NCBI RefSeq assembly: GCF_019703855.1
Contig: NZ_AP024086.1
Span: 744,001-808,000 of the forward strand
Source: Desulfomarina profundi
Lineage (GTDB): Bacteria > Desulfobacterota > Desulfobulbia > Desulfobulbales > Desulfocapsaceae
Length of the DNA stretch: 64,000 nt
Direction: 5' to 3'
In this document: one piece after another, positions 54,825 to 63,324 of the stretch
How the letters are laid out: the number at the start of each line of letters is the position of its first letter
How positions within the stretch are numbered: position 1 is the first letter of the stretch
Translations under genes and position numbers: made by a program
Notes under the pieces: model-generated
Told to the model about the DNA's origin: nothing
Databases searched by the model: none
Seen by the model: the letters and a program-made list of their open reading frames with translations, nothing else

Positions 54825-55949
54825 ATGAAAATCATACATATCCTAAAAGGAAAGGCCAACCCAAACACTATGAATGGTGTTAATAAAGTTGTCCACAACC
54901 TGGCGACAGAACAACTTCGTTTAGGGCTTGATGTTGAGGTCTGGGGTATTACTGCAACACCATCTATAATAAAACACCAACACAATTATCCGTTACGATT
55001 ATTCCCCGCTTGTTTGAGCCGTTTCGGTCTTGCTGGTTCATTATGGAACGGTTTGAAAAAATTGAAAACAACGACATCACTAGTCCACCTGCACTCCGTT
55101 TTTCTGCCTGAACTGTATAGTGTGAGTCGACTTTTAAAACAAAGCAATATTCCCTGGGTCCTTTCACCCCACAGCGGTTATGCCCCACAAAGCACGAAAA
55201 AAAATAAGCTCATTAAATCAATCTATATGATGCTTTTTGAAAAAAAACTTATCACCGAAGCAAAAAAAATTCACGCAATAGGTGCTAGTGAAGTCGATGA
55301 TCTATTCGCCATAGATCATGATTTAGATATCGCCCTTGTTCCGAATGGGCAGGATTTTACGGGTGTGCAGTTTGAACCTGAAACATGTCCCGAACCCGCT
55401 GAACGACCGATTTTCGGATTTTGCGGCAGGCTTGCCAAAGAACATAAAGGACTTGATTTACTTATAAAAGGCTTTTCCTGTTATAAAAAAAACAAAGGCA
55501 AGGGAGAACTCTGGTTGATAGGCGATGGACCCGATAGAAGATTACTACAGGATCTGGTCCTTAAAAATCATGTACAGAACTCCGTTACTTTTCTAGGACC
55601 AATATTTGGCAATACCAAACTTAATTACTTTGCCGCGTTTGACTGTTTTGTTCACACTTCTCGTTGGGAGGGTATGCCAATGGCAGTGCTTGAAGCTGCG
55701 GCTTTGGGTAACCCATTGATTATAAGCAAAGAAACCAATATGAATGAATATGTAGAAAGATACGAGAACGGTTTTGTATTACCAGACAATACGCCAGAAA
55801 ATATCAGTAACGCGATGATTGAATTCTGTAAGATGTACTATACCGATAAAGGTAAAATTATGACGGTACAATCAAAAAGGTTAATTGAAGAAGAGTTAAA
55901 TTGGACAAATATAACAAAATCAATGGTTGAGAATTTATATTATTCATAA
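54825..55949 (+). CDS. Glycosyltransferase family 4-like
   Basis: A 374-residue GT-B enzyme: N-terminal KIIHILKGKANPNTMNGVNKVV, acceptor-side HLHSVFLPELYSVSRLL, then the GT4 C-terminal domain FGFCGRLAKEHKGLDLLIKGF, LWLIGDGPDRRLLQDL, VTFLGPI, and HTSRWEGMPMAVLEAAALGNPLIIS with the E-x7-E donor site. Start ATG 54825 lies four bases past the flippase stop. Base composition is more AT-rich than in the first half of the window. Confidence 0.9.
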   Translation: MKIIHILKGKANPNTMNGVNKVVHNLATEQLRLGLDVEVWGITATPSIIKHQHNYPLRLFPACLSRFGLAGSLWNGLKKLKTTTSLVHLHSVFLPELYSVSRLLKQSNIPWVLSPHSGYAPQSTKKNKLIKSIYMMLFEKKLITEAKKIHAIGASEVDDLFAIDHDLDIALVPNGQDFTGVQFEPETCPEPAERPIFGFCGRLAKEHKGLDLLIKGFSCYKKNKGKGELWLIGDGPDRRLLQDLVLKNHVQNSVTFLGPIFGNTKLNYFAAFDCFVHTSRWEGMPMAVLEAAALGNPLIISKETNMNEYVERYENGFVLPDNTPENISNAMIEFCKMYYTDKGKIMTVQSKRLIEEELNWTNITKSMVENLYYS

Positions 55950-55961
55950 TGAGCTGAACTA

Positions 55962-57284
55962 ATGATATTAGCTGATTTTTTTCATACTTTTATCAATCAA
56001 TTAAAGTCTGAGCGAATAGATCATTGTGTCCTGAGAAATTATGATGGTCTTCCATTCGAAAATATAGGCAATGATATTGATTTGTTGATCAACAAAGAAC
56101 ATGTTGACACTGCTATTGATATCATATTAAGTATTAACAATATAACTGTTACTAGTCTGAGTAAACGACCGTATGTGGTATCAGTTTTTATTTATGGTAT
56201 TGAATGGGGCGAAAATCGCCACGCATTGCAGCTTGATTTAGTTATTTTACTTGCTTGGAAAGGTATTTCATATCTTTCAGTTAACCAGGTACTGAAACAT
56301 TCGTTATATATTAATAATTCCGATGCATTGTTGAAAAAACCTGCTCCATTTCACGAAGCTTTAATTTCATTTTTTTCAAGTTATCTTGTAGGAGGATGGA
56401 TTAAAGATAAATATCAGGAAAATGTTCAAAAAATATTTATCCTTGAAGAACAAAATGTACTTCGTTTATTAACTGCTTTTTTGCCTCTGAAAAAAGCGGA
56501 GATTTTAATAGGAGCTGTGATTAATGACGACCGAAATCTTCTTCTATCTTTGCTCCCGTCAATCAGGCGTTATTTAATCAAAGCCCATCTATCCGATAAT
56601 CTTTTCCGATCTGCGCGAGCTATAATTACCCACTATTCCGCTGAGATGGTAATCCGCTACACTCCTTTTGTGATTGATACAATTTGTTTTCTCGGTGCAG
56701 ATGGTTCAGGGAAATCCACGGTTATTTCCGCTGTTGCCAATGAGTTACAAGGTACAACCAAAATCATTGCACACTATCACCTGAAGCCAACCTGGGGGAA
56801 ACAGGAAAATTCTTCACATCCTGTTACAAACCCTCATGCAAAACCAGCCCGTTCCGCACTATTTTCAGCAGGGAAAATCATATTTTGGTTGTTTACATAC
56901 TGGATTGACAGATTTTTTCATGGGCATAAGAACCCTACCCTTAAAATATGGGATCGCTATTATTATGATTTATTGATTGATCCAAAACGATACCGGTATG
57001 GAGCCCCAATGTGGTTTGCCAAGATGATTGGCACTTTTGTCCCAGAACCTGACTTAATAATCCTTCTTGACGCGCCTGCCGAGGTTATTTATGCCAGAAA
57101 AAAGGAAGTTCCCCTGGAGGAAACCGTACGCCAGAGAAAAGCCTACCTGGCATTTGCCCACAGCAGGAAGAATTGTATAATCATTGATACCAATAAACCT
57201 GTTGAAGAATCTGTTGCAGAGGCCTGCAAACAGATTTTAGATTACCTTGAAAGGCGGACACAGAAAAGGTTGGGTCGGTTGTGA
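55962..57284 (+). CDS. Two-domain protein: nucleotidyltransferase-like N-terminus and thymidylate-kinase-like C-terminus
   Basis: A 440-residue protein. The N-terminal part (CVLRNYDGLPFENIGNDIDLLI) resembles minimal nucleotidyltransferase folds seen in polysaccharide loci. The C-terminal part is a P-loop kinase related to thymidylate kinase: ICFLGADGSGKSTVISAVANEL, IWDRYYYDLLIDPKRYRYGAP, LIILLDAPAEVIYARKKE and TVRQRKAYLAFAH. In this setting a role in phosphorylating a sugar or carrier is more likely than dTMP. It overlaps the next gene by four bases. Substrate unknown. Confidence 0.8.
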   Translation: MILADFFHTFINQLKSERIDHCVLRNYDGLPFENIGNDIDLLINKEHVDTAIDIILSINNITVTSLSKRPYVVSVFIYGIEWGENRHALQLDLVILLAWKGISYLSVNQVLKHSLYINNSDALLKKPAPFHEALISFFSSYLVGGWIKDKYQENVQKIFILEEQNVLRLLTAFLPLKKAEILIGAVINDDRNLLLSLLPSIRRYLIKAHLSDNLFRSARAIITHYSAEMVIRYTPFVIDTICFLGADGSGKSTVISAVANELQGTTKIIAHYHLKPTWGKQENSSHPVTNPHAKPARSALFSAGKIIFWLFTYWIDRFFHGHKNPTLKIWDRYYYDLLIDPKRYRYGAPMWFAKMIGTFVPEPDLIILLDAPAEVIYARKKEVPLEETVRQRKAYLAFAHSRKNCIIIDTNKPVEESVAEACKQILDYLERRTQKRLGRL

Positions 57285-58372
57285 GCCAGTTTGAATATAT
57301 TCAGACCCTTCTTAAACAGGCATTGGATGGAAAATCAGCTGTAACCTTGCCTGTCGGGTCGAAGAGTAGGAGCTTTTATTGTATTTCCGGGAACAAGGGC
57401 CCACGTTGGATTATTCCGGCAAACCCGAGTCTTGGTTTGACGGTGTTGCGAAACTGGCAACCTTATAATTTTGCTTCCAAGATGCAATGGCAGATCCTGC
57501 TAAAGCTTTACCGGTATGGTTTATTGGCCAGGATGTCCGGAATTTTGCAATTACAGGCAATGACAAAACCGGATAAACCAGAGGTTCCAGTTATATATAT
57601 AGGCACTCCGGGTTCACAGCAAAAGGCTGTGATAACAATGGTCTCCGAAGAAACTGGAGAAGCTGTTCGGGTAATAAAAACAGCAATGGCTGGAGGGGCA
57701 AGAGCATCCATTCAGCGTGAAGCAGTCGTTTTAAAGGAACTTGCTGAATCAGCTCCACATCTCAATACGCCAGTACTGTTAGAACTTGCAGCCGATGGAA
57801 CCTGGGCAAGCCAAAGTGTGATACTAGGCAGACTTTCAGGTAGAAAGCTGACACATGCACATATCAATTGGTTACTGCATCTTCCCAAAACAGAAAAAAC
57901 AACAACTCTTGATGAACAAGGCCAAAATATCCGGGAACTGATAGTAGATAATCCGTTTATGGATAAGCGAATGAAACAGTTAATGAACCGAGCTGTGGAA
58001 AAAATTATCGGCCCTACCGTCACGCTTGTCCTTGTACACGGAGATTTTGCTCCATGGAACCTGAAAATCCAGCCGGGAAAAGTTATCGCTGCTATTGACT
58101 GGGAAGAGGGAAATTTCTCTGGACTCCCCCTGTGGGATCTGTGCCACTTTTTCTATATGCAGCATTATCTTTTTCGGGGAAAAACAGCACCTGTTGTGCT
58201 ATTGCAAAACAACCCGTTGGTTGCGAGGTATCTTGAGTTAATGGAAATATCACCCGACGACCTAGCACCACTTGTTTTGATTTACCTGCTGCAAACCATA
58301 GCAGACAGGGACAGCGCGATAAGTGAGCAGTACAGAACATATCTCATCAAACAGGTGGAAACGACTGTATGA
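57281..58372 (+). CDS. Aminoglycoside-phosphotransferase-like kinase
   Basis: A 363-residue protein with a C-terminal APH/choline-kinase-type domain: AIQREAVVLKELAESAP region (written in the protein as ASIQREAVVLKELAES), catalytic loop LVLVHGDFAPWNLKI, metal site AAIDWEEGNFSGLPLWDLCHF. It probably phosphorylates a hydroxyl on a sugar or lipid carrier; antibiotic resistance is unlikely in this context. Start GTG 57281 overlaps the upstream stop; its own stop overlaps the next ATG. Confidence 0.82.
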   Translation: MSQFEYIQTLLKQALDGKSAVTLPVGSKSRSFYCISGNKGPRWIIPANPSLGLTVLRNWQPYNFASKMQWQILLKLYRYGLLARMSGILQLQAMTKPDKPEVPVIYIGTPGSQQKAVITMVSEETGEAVRVIKTAMAGGARASIQREAVVLKELAESAPHLNTPVLLELAADGTWASQSVILGRLSGRKLTHAHINWLLHLPKTEKTTTLDEQGQNIRELIVDNPFMDKRMKQLMNRAVEKIIGPTVTLVLVHGDFAPWNLKIQPGKVIAAIDWEEGNFSGLPLWDLCHFFYMQHYLFRGKTAPVVLLQNNPLVARYLELMEISPDDLAPLVLIYLLQTIADRDSAISEQYRTYLIKQVETTV

Positions 58373-59585
58373 AAATCCTTCTTTCCGCATACGCTTGTGA
58401 GCCGAACAAGGGTTCTGAACCAGGGGTGGGCTGGAACTGGGCCATTGAACTTGTCAAATTTGGGCATGATGTTCATGTCCTTACCCGGGCCAACAACAAG
58501 CCTGTCATAGATGCTTATTTTGCAGCCAACAACAAACCGAAAACGCTTCATTTCTTATATTACGACTGTCCGGTATGGATTCAACGATTTAAAAAGGAGA
58601 ATCGTGGAATTCACCTTTATTACTTACTGTGGCAGTGGGGTGCTTATCAGCTTGTCAAGCATGTTCATGCAGAAGTGAATTTTGATATGGTGCACCACAT
58701 AACTTTCGGTGTCGTACGTCAGCCAAGTTTTATGGGAGGACTTGATATACCTTTTACCTTTGGGCCTGTTGGAGGGGGGAGTCCTCACCGTGGCGATTGA
58801 GGTGTAGTTATGGAGTTAGAGGATGGTTGCTTGATGCATTAAGGGATATTTTTAATGCGTTTGTGAAAATAGATCTATTTATGAGTTATACTTTTGCTAA
58901 GGCGGATAAAATATATGTAAAAACACCAGAGTCGAAGAGGATTATACCAAAAAAATTTTGGCCAAAAACTAAAGTACTACTTGAGATAGGGATAGAGAAA
59001 AATAAATGTTATATAAGTTCAATGCAACCTCTCAATGAAGCAATGCCATTTCGTGTTTTGTTTGTCGGGCGATTTATCTATTGGAAGGGAATGCATCTTG
59101 GTATAAGAGCTTTTGCACATTTAGTTGAGAAAGTTCCCTGTGCAAGATTAACTATGGTTGGTAAAGGAAGTGATGCGGGTCGTTGGCGTAATTTATCAAA
59201 AAAAATAGGAGTTGACGCTCATGTAGAATGGATTCCCTGGATGCCTCAAGATGAACTATTACAAGTATATTCCCAACATGATGTGTTTCTCTTTCCTAGT
59301 CTTCATGACTCAAGCGGAAATGTTGTACTTGAGGCCATGGCCCATGGTTTGCCAGTAGTTTGTCTTGATCTGGGTGGGCCAGGAGTCATGGTTAATGAAA
59401 CATGTGGTCGAGTGGTTGAAACGAAAGGAATGAGTGAAAGGAAAGTGAGTCAAGCACTTGGTGATGCTTTGGTTGAGTTGTCATTTGATAGTGAGTTGTA
59501 TTCCGATTTGAAGAAAGGGGCATTGATGCGCAGCAAAGAATACCTGTGGTGTCATGTTGTAGGCCGGGCTGTAAAAAATTTGTAG
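58369..59585 (+). CDS. Glycosyltransferase family 1/4; apparent single-G frameshift
   Basis: About 405 residues after repair. N-terminus KILLSAYACEPNKGSEPGVGWNWAIELVKFGHDVHVLTR is typical of a GT4 subgroup. The frame breaks in GGGGGG 58774-58779; one more G gives GPVGGGESSPWRLRCSYGV. The C-terminal domain follows: FRVLFVGRFIYWKGMHLGIRAFAHL, LTMVGKGSDAGRW, VEWIPWMPQDELLQVYSQHDVFLFPSLHDSSGNVVLEAMAHGLPVVCLD with the E-x7-E-like donor site. The ATG overlaps the previous stop. Confidence 0.88.
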
Positions 59586-59964
59586 TTCATTAATAGGGCT
59601 CCTAGAAAAAATTGGTAGTGGTAAAAAGTAAGTGGTGGGTGTATAACGTGGGGACGTAGTTCAAGTATTGGAGGCTAATCATTATTCCAGAAACCATCAC
59701 CTACTGTTGCCGCAAATGTGGCGTAAGCGCCACATAAACCATTTCTTTTTCCCATAGCAAACAGTTGTCATAATGACTCCATAGTTACTTCAACCATGGT
59801 GGAGTCATTTTGTCCAGCAAATTTAGTCAGCAAAGTTTGTCGTACACCGTTGGTCGGTGTACCATTCTTACTGTAAATTTTGATTAGCGACAAACGGTCA
59901 GCAACTTTTATAACTGTTATCGCAATGGGTAATAAAAAAAGTTGTTATTTTATATGGTTAGTCA
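59586..59964. other. Non-coding gap with hairpins and a possible transposase scrap
   Basis: A 379-base gap inside the polysaccharide cluster. It holds a 10-bp stem (59773-59782 with 59801-59810) followed by TTTTG, a plausible terminator, and a second hairpin GTACACCG/CGGTGTAC near 59849-59869. Around 59680-59740 a short frame reads PETITYCCRKCG, reminiscent of the zinc-finger start of IS1-type transposases, but it stops at once. The gap probably marks an old insertion or gene loss. Confidence 0.4.
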
Positions 59965-61214
59965 ATGCTTACAAAAAACAAACTCATATTTATTAGCGCG
60001 TTAATTGGTTTCACTATTTTAGAGTTAAGCTTTATGAATATACCAGGGACAGAGATTGCCGGTGGGAGGGTGGGTGGGCTAGCATATGTGAAATTTTCAT
60101 CCTATATTTTTTCCTTTTTAATTTTTCTTTATTGTTTGCACCGGATTCCATCCAGAAATATTTTTATTAGCAAACCTATTTTTTGGTTTGTTAATTATTT
60201 GATCATTTCAACAGGTTCTCTTGTTCTATATAATTTGCAAACAGGTGTGGTTGATGATATAAGTTGGGCCCGCCTAATTGGCCTTTTTTTCTTTGTTCCA
60301 TATTTTTGGGTTTTGAAGTACTTGCAAACAAAAAAAATATTACAAATTGTTTACATTTCTAAACTTATCCCAATAGTTATAATTGGATTTATATATTTTA
60401 TTTCTAGGGATAGTGTTATACGGGAAATATGGATAGCTGGGCATTTAGAATCTCCACGCCTTGGAGGAATGGTCATTCCTCCGAATACATTAGGGGTATG
60501 TTAGCAATAACAATATTGCTGACCACCGTCTGTTTAGAAGGTTCTAAAAAAATTAAAGTGTTACTGGTTGGCGTGTTGAGTTTTATGTTGTATGCAACGC
60601 AATCAAGAACTGCAATGGTAGCATTGGTAGCAAGTTCGCTAATCGGGTATCTGGTCTCATTTAGGAATATTCAAGCGTACATTAAAGTTATTGTTGGATT
60701 CGTTTTGGGCATAGGTTGTTTTTATGTCATGCATGGAAGTATTACAGGATCCAGCATTCGACTTCAAGTCGGGTTGGCGACTTTCGGGGGTAGACTTGCT
60801 CTATGGGAACAGGCTTATGTCAGACTGGGTTCAAGTAGTTTTTTAAATATTCTTTTGGGGCATGGTTTTATGCTACCAAATTCTTGGTTTCATACAGGAG
60901 GACTAACGACTAACAGCCTCCATAATGGATATCTTCAAGTTCTTTTTGGGACCGGTTTGTTTGGATTTTTCGCTTATTTATTGATTTGGTATTCGTTAGT
61001 TATCGCTAAAAAACCGCCAGATACATTTAGTAATTTTGCATTTTACTCTTTGCTCTCCTTTTTGTTCATTTTTAATTTTTGTGAACTTGGTAGTTTCGTT
61101 TTGGTTAACTCCATGAGTTTAACTTTTTTGGCATTAATTGGAATATCTCTTGATACAGTATGTAACGACCCAGTAGCACAATCGAGTTATTCCAATATAA
61201 AAAACTTTAAGTGA
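59965..61214 (+). CDS. O-antigen polymerase/ligase-like membrane protein; apparent single-G frameshift
   Basis: About 416 residues after repair, with around ten hydrophobic segments. The frame is lost in GGGG 60493-60496: adding one G gives PPNTLGGMLAITILL. The latter half has the Wzy/WaaL pattern: LYATQSRTAMVALVASSLIGYL, then a periplasmic loop with ALWEQAYVRLG, NILLGHGF, TNSLHNGYLQVLFGTGLFGF. It should polymerise repeat units or ligate chains. Start ATG 59965 has no strong ribosome-binding site. Confidence 0.85.
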
Positions 61215-61229
61215 TGTCATACTCAGAAA

Positions 61230-62402
61230 ATGAAAATTCTGTTTGTTCATAATAGATACCAGTTTGCAGGCGGAGAGGATAATGTTTATAGATCTGAAAA
61301 ATATCTTTTACAGTATCGTAGCGAAGCAGTCGATTTATGCGAGGTCGATAATGATGGTGTGGTAGGGCTTGTTAGCAAGATAAAAGTTGTATTTAACATC
61401 AGTTATTCTCAAAAAAGCCGAGAACTTCTTTCTTTCGAAATTAACAATATTCAACCCGACATCGTCCACGTCCACAACTTCTTCCCCCTCCTAACTCCTT
61501 CCATCTACGATGCCTGCATTAAGGCCAATGTCCCTATCGTGCAAACCCTGCACAATTACCGTATCATCTGCCCAGGTGCCCTCCTGATGCGTAATGGAAA
61601 AATCTGTGAAAAATGTGTCACAGGCTCTCCATACCAAGCGGTATTGCACCGCTGTTACCGAAACTCTGTACCCGGCTCTTGGGCTGTAGCTCGAATGGTA
61701 GCCTTTCATCGAAAAAAAATGACCTGGCAGAATAAGGTTGATCGTTTCATTGCCCTTACACAGTTTGCCAGACAAAAATTTATCGAAGCAGGGTTCCCTG
61801 GAGAAAAAATTATTGTCAAACCCAACTTTTGTGAGGTCCCAGGAGTGAGGGATCAGACGCCAGGTATGAAGCATGGTGCGTTGTTTGTCGGCAGATTGGG
61901 CAGGGAAAAGGGGATTGCTACATTACTGGCAGCCTGGAAGATGTTGAACGTCCCTTTACGGATTGCTGGCGATGGCCCTCTTGCTTATCTGGGTACAGAA
62001 CATCGCAGCCCTAGTATCATCTTTTTAGGTCGCTTAACCAGCGAACAGGTCTATCATGAAATGTCTCAAGCCGCCTTTCTTGTTATGCCTTCAGAATGGT
62101 ATGAAACTTTTGGATTGGTAATCATAGAGGCCTATGCTCATGGTACTCCTGTTGTTGTCTCAAAGTTAGGTGCTATGGCTGAGATTATTGAGGATGGTGT
62201 TACAGGCCTTCACTTCGAGCCTGGTAATCCCCATCACCTGGCTGAAAAGGTGCAATGGATGCATGACCACCCTGAAGAATGTCGTCAGATGGGGCAAAAT
62301 GCCAGGCAGGTGTATGAAGAAAAGTATACTCCTGAAAAGAATTACGAGATGCTGATGGATGTGTATCACCAAGCCATTGAGGCGAGGAAAGTTGATAAGT
62401 AG
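61230..62402 (+). CDS. Glycosyltransferase family 4
   Basis: A 390-residue GT-B enzyme: KILFVHNRYQFAGGEDNVYRSEKYLL, IVHVHNFFPLLTPSIYDAC, VPIVQTLHNYRIICPGALLMRNGKICEKC, then ALFVGRLGREKGIATLLAAW, LRIAGDGPLA, IIFLGRLTSEQVYHEM and VMPSEWYETFGLVIIEAYAHGTPVV with the E-x7-E donor site. The CPG...CEKC region may bind metal. Base composition changes inside the gene: the first 240 bases are AT-rich, the rest more balanced. Confidence 0.92.
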   Translation: MKILFVHNRYQFAGGEDNVYRSEKYLLQYRSEAVDLCEVDNDGVVGLVSKIKVVFNISYSQKSRELLSFEINNIQPDIVHVHNFFPLLTPSIYDACIKANVPIVQTLHNYRIICPGALLMRNGKICEKCVTGSPYQAVLHRCYRNSVPGSWAVARMVAFHRKKMTWQNKVDRFIALTQFARQKFIEAGFPGEKIIVKPNFCEVPGVRDQTPGMKHGALFVGRLGREKGIATLLAAWKMLNVPLRIAGDGPLAYLGTEHRSPSIIFLGRLTSEQVYHEMSQAAFLVMPSEWYETFGLVIIEAYAHGTPVVVSKLGAMAEIIEDGVTGLHFEPGNPHHLAEKVQWMHDHPEECRQMGQNARQVYEEKYTPEKNYEMLMDVYHQAIEARKVDK

Positions 62403-62481
62403 AAGTTTGCAGTTGGCAGTTTGCAGCAGGAAGCAGGTGGTATTTTTTGTGAAGACTGCCAACTGCTTACCGCAAACTTCT
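62401..62481. repeat. Nested inverted repeat between glycosyltransferase genes
   Basis: AGAAGTTTGC (62401-62410) and AGTTGGCAGT (62411-62420) recur as exact reverse complements at 62472-62481 and 62455-62464. The arms are about 20 bp with a seven-base bulge and a loop of 34 bases. It sits on the stop codon of the preceding gene. Confidence 0.65.
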
Positions 62482-62536
62482 AACTGCATATTCCGGCAAA
62501 GCCGGTCTTCAGGAAAACACAAAATACATTGCCAAT

Positions 62537-63307
62537 ATGGAAGCGCCTTATAGAACAATATTAAAAATGCCAGTGGCAATTACTTCTTACGAGGATGCAG
62601 GTCAGCGTATATTGAAGGCAGCCAGCCAGGGTTTAGGGTGGTATGTGTGCGTAGCTAATGTGCACATGTGCATGGAGACCTTTGATATCCCTGAATTTAA
62701 AACAGTTGTAAACAATGCTGACCTTGTAGTGCCTGACGGTGTCCCTCTGGTATGGGCATTGAAAGCCCTGGGAGAAAAAACGGCGACCCAGGTACGCGGC
62801 TCAGACTTGCTTCTGCACCTTTGCCGGGAATCAGAAAAAAGTGGAATCCCAATTGGTCTCTATGGTGGTACTCCTGACAGTTTGAACGATTTTAGAAAGT
62901 TTTTAAAAAATGAATATTCAGACCTGAAAATCACTTTTTCATATTCACCCCCCTTTCGAGAGCTTACTCAAGAAGAGCAAGAAAAATATGTGAGAGAAAT
63001 CAGGGCATCAGGCTGCAGTATTCTTTTTGTCGGTATAGGCTGTCCAAAACAGGAAAAATGGATGGCTGGGCACAGAGATAAAATTCCCTGTGTTATGATT
63101 GGTGTTGGTGCTGCTTTTGATTTTTTCAGTGGAAGGAAGAAACATGCTCCCCGTTGGATGCAAAAAGCTGGATTGGAGTGGTTGTTCAGATTAGCTAGTG
63201 ACCCCAGAAGATTGTGGAAAAGGTATTTAAAACATAATCCCAGGTTCATTTATTATTTTGGCAAACAATATATAAGATATCGTTTCGGTAGAAATGAAAA
63301 GGTTTAA
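62537..63307 (+). CDS. WecG/TagA/CpsF-family glycosyltransferase
   Basis: A 256-residue GT26 enzyme: VCVANVHMCMETFDIPEFKTVVNNADLVVPDGVPLVWALKALG, VRGSDLLLHLC, GLYGGTPDSLNDF, ILFVGIGCPKQEKWMAGHRDKIP, GVGAAFDFFSGRKKHAPRWMQKAGLEWLFRLASDPRRLWKRY (read as consecutive family blocks). The active site includes the conserved Asp of VVPDGVPLV and the C-terminal basic membrane-binding tail. It adds a sugar (ManNAcA-type in the family) to a lipid-linked intermediate. Confidence 0.93.
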   Translation: MEAPYRTILKMPVAITSYEDAGQRILKAASQGLGWYVCVANVHMCMETFDIPEFKTVVNNADLVVPDGVPLVWALKALGEKTATQVRGSDLLLHLCRESEKSGIPIGLYGGTPDSLNDFRKFLKNEYSDLKITFSYSPPFRELTQEEQEKYVREIRASGCSILFVGIGCPKQEKWMAGHRDKIPCVMIGVGAAFDFFSGRKKHAPRWMQKAGLEWLFRLASDPRRLWKRYLKHNPRFIYYFGKQYIRYRFGRNEKV

Positions 63308-63324
63308 AATTTTGGATATGTGAT

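Noticed and set aside
57281-58372. Antibiotic resistance gene
   Set aside because: The APH-like fold is shared by many small-molecule kinases, and the operon context is polysaccharide synthesis.
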